Under the pieces are notes generated by a model that searched no databases, was not told the DNA's origin, and saw only the letters and a list, made by a program, of their open reading frames with translations. Shown here one piece after another: positions 60,977 through 64,000 of a stretch of 64,000 nt of DNA. Both the position numbers and the translations under genes were made by a program. The DNA is from JAYYZW01 sp036339995 (lineage in GTDB: Bacteria > Pseudomonadota > Gammaproteobacteria > Ga0077536), in NCBI GenBank assembly GCA_036339995.1, contig JAYYZW010000092.1, positions 3,707 to 67,706 on the forward strand. Reading direction: 5' to 3'. The number at the start of each line of letters is the position of its first letter. The stretch's first letter is position 1.

Positions 60977-62354
60977 TCCGCACAAAAAAGTTGCCGTGGT
61001 TGGCAGCAATCTGTGCAACCTGATCTTCATGCTGGAGAACCAGGCACAGCCGGTTTGTGACATCAGCTATTTCGGCGACCCGGAGTTGCCTACCGGTCAT
61101 TTTTCCGGCCTGCGCATCGCGGAAATCGACGCAGTGGTCGACCTCGGCATGGTGTTGTTCGAATTCGAATCGTACCGGCAGATGGCCAAGCTTGACGTGG
61201 CAGAGTACCAGCTGGAGACCCCCTGCGACTCGGGCCGATTCAGTGCCAGACTCGAGGCTTATTTCAACGAACTGGGCTTTAGCTTTGTCGTGACCGCGCC
61301 GCTGTTGAGTTGGTACCAGGGCGAACTCCAACCCGACGTTGTGATTGCCAATCACCTCGACTTGCTCGAGCTTATGCCGAGTGGTGTTCGCGTCCAGGTA
61401 AAAAATGAATTGCGGCAGCTCACCGAACGGGCGGAGGACCCCCTCCACCCCCGGCGCAAGACGCTTTGGTCAACAGACAGGCCGGTCGATCTCGCCGCGG
61501 CGCTGCGCAGCAGCAGCGGTCCTACCTTGAGCGAGCACCTCTGGCTTCCCTACTGCAGAAACTTTGGTGTTGATGACGCCAGCCAGATCGACGGCCGGCT
61601 GCACCGCTCGATATGGCTGCCCTTGTTTTACCCCGAATCACTGCTGGAGTACCTGGAGTCCGGCAGACAAAACTTCGCGCCATCATGCTTTCACCGGCCG
61701 GAAGGGATGAACACCGCGCAGCTCATACGCCAACTGTCAGGACGCGTGCAACTTGATGCGCTTGCCGAGGTAAATCCGCTCGATGTCGAACACCCGATTG
61801 ATCAACAGCGACTGCAAAAGTTCGACTTTGTATTGTTTGGCGCCAGTGCCTCATTTCTACCGGCACCCGGATTCGAGCCGGCAACGCCCCAGGACTGCGG
61901 CAGTATCGTACTGCACTACCTGGAATTCACGAACCCTGCCCCGATCGACTTCCAGGTGATCAACGTGCTGGACCCCGATCTGTGTATCTACCGCCTGTCA
62001 CGTGTATTCGTTAGCGCCGAGGTGGAACTGCTCTGTGTTGAACAACGTTACAATGAGGACACGGATCTGGCGAGCCACCAGCAGCTCGTCGGTGAAGAAC
62101 TGCGAAAATTCGGGTTATACAACGGCTCGCCGCCTGCCAGTCCACTGAAAAGCATCGTTGCCAAAGGCGCGTTGAAGTTGCCCAGCTTTGCCAACGCTGC
62201 CGCTTCGGCGAGCGAGCGAGAGGCACTGGGCCATTGTCACGCCAGCCTACACACCACCGGGGCCAACGCACCCTATGGCTCTCGCTCCTTCAATGATCAG
62301 TGCATTCATGCGCTGCAGCTCTTCCAGTTGATCGCCGGAAACCATGCGCGATAG
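60963..62354 (+). CDS. flavoprotein-like (UGM/amine-oxidase fold) protein, degenerate dinucleotide motif
   Basis: About 463 residues. VAVVGSNLCNLIFMLENQ occupies the place of a GxGxxG Rossmann motif but keeps only one Gly, so FAD binding is uncertain. The C-terminal CIYRLSRVFVSAEVELLCVE and SFNDQCIHALQLFQLIAGNH resemble the end of UDP-galactopyranose mutase or amine oxidases. It overlaps both neighbours. The family call is inference. Confidence 0.6.
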   Translation: MTMPDPHKKVAVVGSNLCNLIFMLENQAQPVCDISYFGDPELPTGHFSGLRIAEIDAVVDLGMVLFEFESYRQMAKLDVAEYQLETPCDSGRFSARLEAYFNELGFSFVVTAPLLSWYQGELQPDVVIANHLDLLELMPSGVRVQVKNELRQLTERAEDPLHPRRKTLWSTDRPVDLAAALRSSSGPTLSEHLWLPYCRNFGVDDASQIDGRLHRSIWLPLFYPESLLEYLESGRQNFAPSCFHRPEGMNTAQLIRQLSGRVQLDALAEVNPLDVEHPIDQQRLQKFDFVLFGASASFLPAPGFEPATPQDCGSIVLHYLEFTNPAPIDFQVINVLDPDLCIYRLSRVFVSAEVELLCVEQRYNEDTDLASHQQLVGEELRKFGLYNGSPPASPLKSIVAKGALKLPSFANAAASASEREALGHCHASLHTTGANAPYGSRSFNDQCIHALQLFQLIAGNHAR

Positions 62355-63084
62355 AAAAGAAAAAATCGAGGAACTGGAACAGATTGCCTCGAGCTATCAC
62401 CTGAGTGCAGAACAGCCGGACCTGTTTATAGAAAATGCCTGCCAGGAACATTGTTGCGACTGGATTGAGCAGTTGATTCCCGCGCAAAGCCTGGTCCTGG
62501 AGCTTGGCTTCGGTGATGGCATCGTAACCGCACGAATCAGCCAACAGGCACGTCAGTACGATATCGTCGAGGGCGCCACGCTCATTGCCGCCAAAGCACG
62601 GCAGGCCTACCCCGAGGCGCAGGTCTTTCACGAGTTGTTCGAGCACTTCGTAGCGCCGATCCAATACGATTACATTCTTGCGGGCCACGTGCTCGAGCAC
62701 GTGGATTCACCGGTCGAGCTGCTCAAGCGCATGCGCGGTTGGCTGACGCCTCAGGGCCGTATTATCGTCGTGGTGCCGAACGCCGAATCAATTCACCGTC
62801 AACTGGCGGTACTGATGGGCATTCAGCCTGAACTTGACAGCCTGTCCTCGCGTGATGGACTGGTGGGGCACCAGCGGGTTTATGACGCAGAGCGCATTCG
62901 TGCGGATTTCGTCGAAGCGGGCTACCGTGTCGAAGAAGAGCGGGGCTTCTTTCTCAAGGCGCTACCGAATGGCATGATGCTCGATTACTCTGCGGAATTG
63001 ATCGACGCCCTGAACAGGATCTCTGCGCGACTTCCGCCGAGAATGCTCGCAAACTTGGGCTTTGTCATCGCTGCCGATGGATAG
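62344..63084 (+). CDS. class I SAM-dependent methyltransferase
   Basis: 246 residues. SLVLELGFGDGIVTARISQQ is motif I and YDYILAGHVLEHVDSPVELL is motif IV; TPQGRIIVVVPNAESIHRQL follows. It overlaps the flavoprotein-like gene by 11 bases and the next gene by 8, so it is translationally coupled. Substrate unknown. Confidence 0.88.
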   Translation: MRDRKEKIEELEQIASSYHLSAEQPDLFIENACQEHCCDWIEQLIPAQSLVLELGFGDGIVTARISQQARQYDIVEGATLIAAKARQAYPEAQVFHELFEHFVAPIQYDYILAGHVLEHVDSPVELLKRMRGWLTPQGRIIVVVPNAESIHRQLAVLMGIQPELDSLSSRDGLVGHQRVYDAERIRADFVEAGYRVEEERGFFLKALPNGMMLDYSAELIDALNRISARLPPRMLANLGFVIAADG

Positions 63085-64000
63085 ACTCGAGATCGTGTGC
63101 TGCCATCTCGACGAGGCCAGTATTCGCGCCGGCGATCGGATCGACTACTGGGAAGAACTCGAACGCGATGGCGCGTCGTGTCTGTACAGTACGCCGACTT
63201 TTCATCAGCTCCATTACCAGTTTACCGAACGGCTGGTGTTGGTGCTCTTTGTTGATACCAATACTCGCCCATTGGCACTGCTCGTCGGTGGCATCAGTAA
63301 CGGGCAGCTGCGATTCCCGTATTCGGCGCCGTTTGCGCGCATCGAGTTTGAAGCCGACACCACCCTGGAGACTCGACAGGCCTGTTACCGGCAGTTGCCG
63401 GCAATCGCCCGCTTTCTCGGTGCCGACTGCATGCAAATTACCTTGCCTCCGGCTTCCTATTTCGACAATGACGAGTCCGTCGTGTACAGCGCGCTGCTCA
63501 ATGCGGGCCTGCAGGTTACCTATTGCGACACCAGCAACCGTCTCGACCTGGCTAGGTTCGCGACACGTGACAAGTTTCTTGCCGAGGCGCATCACTCGGT
63601 GCGCAAGAATTTCAAGAAGGCAAACAGGGCCGGCCTGTCGTTCTGCCGACTGCAGGCCGGCGAGTTTTTGCGCGCCTATGATGTCGTTGCAATCAATCGG
63701 CGCGAGCGCGAGTTGTCACTTCGTATTGCACGCGAGCAGATGCAGCGAATTTTTGCGGGCCTTACCTCGTTCGTCGACTGTTTCCTGGTGCGCTCGGGCG
63801 AACGTGATGTCGCTGCCGCAATCGTCTACCGGGTAACTGCCCGGATACGCCAAGTAATCTACTGGGGCAGCCTTTCCGAGTTCAACGCCGCAGGCTGTAT
63901 GGCGATGCTGGTCGCCGGTCTTTTCGAGACCTACCGCGACGACGGCGAGACGCAGCTGCTAGATATCGGACCGTCCTCGGAGCGTGGCGAAATCAATTTC
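63077..64000 (+). CDS. FemAB/GNAT-like acyltransferase (3' end outside window)
   Basis: 308 codons visible. A tandem GNAT-like pattern is seen: DRIDYWEELERDGASCLYST near the N-terminus, then HHSVRKNFKKANRAGLSFCR and AAIVYRVTARIRQVIYWGSL. HSVRKNFKKA is the FemAB/peptidyl-transferase signature helix. It may transfer an aminoacyl or acyl group from a carrier. It overlaps the methyltransferase gene. The frame is open at the window edge. Confidence 0.8.
   Translation, partial: MDRLEIVCCHLDEASIRAGDRIDYWEELERDGASCLYSTPTFHQLHYQFTERLVLVLFVDTNTRPLALLVGGISNGQLRFPYSAPFARIEFEADTTLETRQACYRQLPAIARFLGADCMQITLPPASYFDNDESVVYSALLNAGLQVTYCDTSNRLDLARFATRDKFLAEAHHSVRKNFKKANRAGLSFCRLQAGEFLRAYDVVAINRRERELSLRIAREQMQRIFAGLTSFVDCFLVRSGERDVAAAIVYRVTARIRQVIYWGSLSEFNAAGCMAMLVAGLFETYRDDGETQLLDIGPSSERGEINF

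Noticed and set aside
1..64000. CRISPR array, tRNA or rRNA gene
   Set aside because: No regularly spaced direct repeats, no cloverleaf candidates and no rRNA-like blocks were noticed. The repeats present are inverted and single-unit.

Overview
The window is chromosomal DNA (roughly 58-60 % G+C by eye) from a catabolically versatile bacterium, most likely a Pseudomonadota and plausibly a gammaproteobacterium. The hints are an MlaC-type phospholipid carrier, many acyl-CoA/amide/aromatic catabolism genes, glutathione S-transferase-type proteins, REP-like intergenic palindromes and MITE-like remnants. No rRNA, tRNA, CRISPR array, prophage or plasmid backbone was seen.

The most notable content is two apparent selenoprotein genes, each split by one in-frame TGA at the second position of a CxxC-type redox motif. 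One (10346-10906, minus) is an AhpD/carboxymuconolactone-decarboxylase-like protein with C79-x-x-U82. The other (36446-36664, plus) is a SelW-type (Rdx family) protein with C8-x-x-U11. Both have a small hairpin just after the TGA with a G among the first two apical-loop bases, the bacterial SECIS signature. Ordinary gene calling breaks both.

Layout. 1-5.2 kb (minus): acyl-CoA dehydrogenase (cut by the window edge), enoyl-CoA hydratase/isomerase-like protein, RidA-like protein, MlaC-like protein, MscS-like channel. 5.4-10.9 kb: GFA-like protein, cysteine hydrolase, a 270-bp MITE, a 2-oxopent-4-enoate hydratase-like enzyme, an enlarged glutathionyl-hydroquinone-reductase-like protein and the AhpD-like selenoprotein. 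10.9-13.6 kb: a zone of broken genes (fatty acid hydroxylase, coiled-coil/TPR, cyclase remnants) around a cupin. 13.7-19.8 kb: two divergent amidases and a two-subunit N,N-dimethylformamidase, together an amide-degradation locus. 20-35 kb: a periplasmic haem/beta-propeller protein, a GST, and a fatty/oxo-acid group (acetoacetate-decarboxylase fold, ThDP enzyme, acyl-CoA dehydrogenase, PanE-like reductase, P450), then an M24 protein, a transglutaminase-like protein, an M48 protease and CinA. 35.7-50.3 kb: SnoaL-like protein, SelW-like selenoprotein, a third amidase, AlaX, gamma-carbonic-anhydrase-like protein, acyl-CoA dehydrogenase, nitronate monooxygenase, M20 peptidase, TfdA-like dioxygenase, AMP ligase, MFS transporter and three SDRs. 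50.4-52.6 kb: a secreted protein and a GT-C membrane glycosyltransferase bracketed by copies of a 40-bp repeat. 52.7-59.4 kb: a 4-hydroxyphenylacetate/homoprotocatechuate-like meta-cleavage cluster (HpaB, LigAB-type dioxygenase, HpaE-, HpaF-, HpaG-like enzymes, two HpaR-type MarR regulators) with two palindromic candidate operators. 59.4-59.9 kb: two MITE-like inverted repeats mark a boundary. 59.9-64 kb: a tightly overlapping operon of two methyltransferases, an unusual flavoprotein-like protein and a FemAB/GNAT-like transferase that runs off the window.

In combination, the catabolic genes feed amides, aromatic acids and branched or oxo acids into CoA-thioester pathways. The selenoproteins and GSTs suggest a well-developed thiol/selenol redox capacity. 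Functions are assigned from motifs seen in the translations; no database search was possible.
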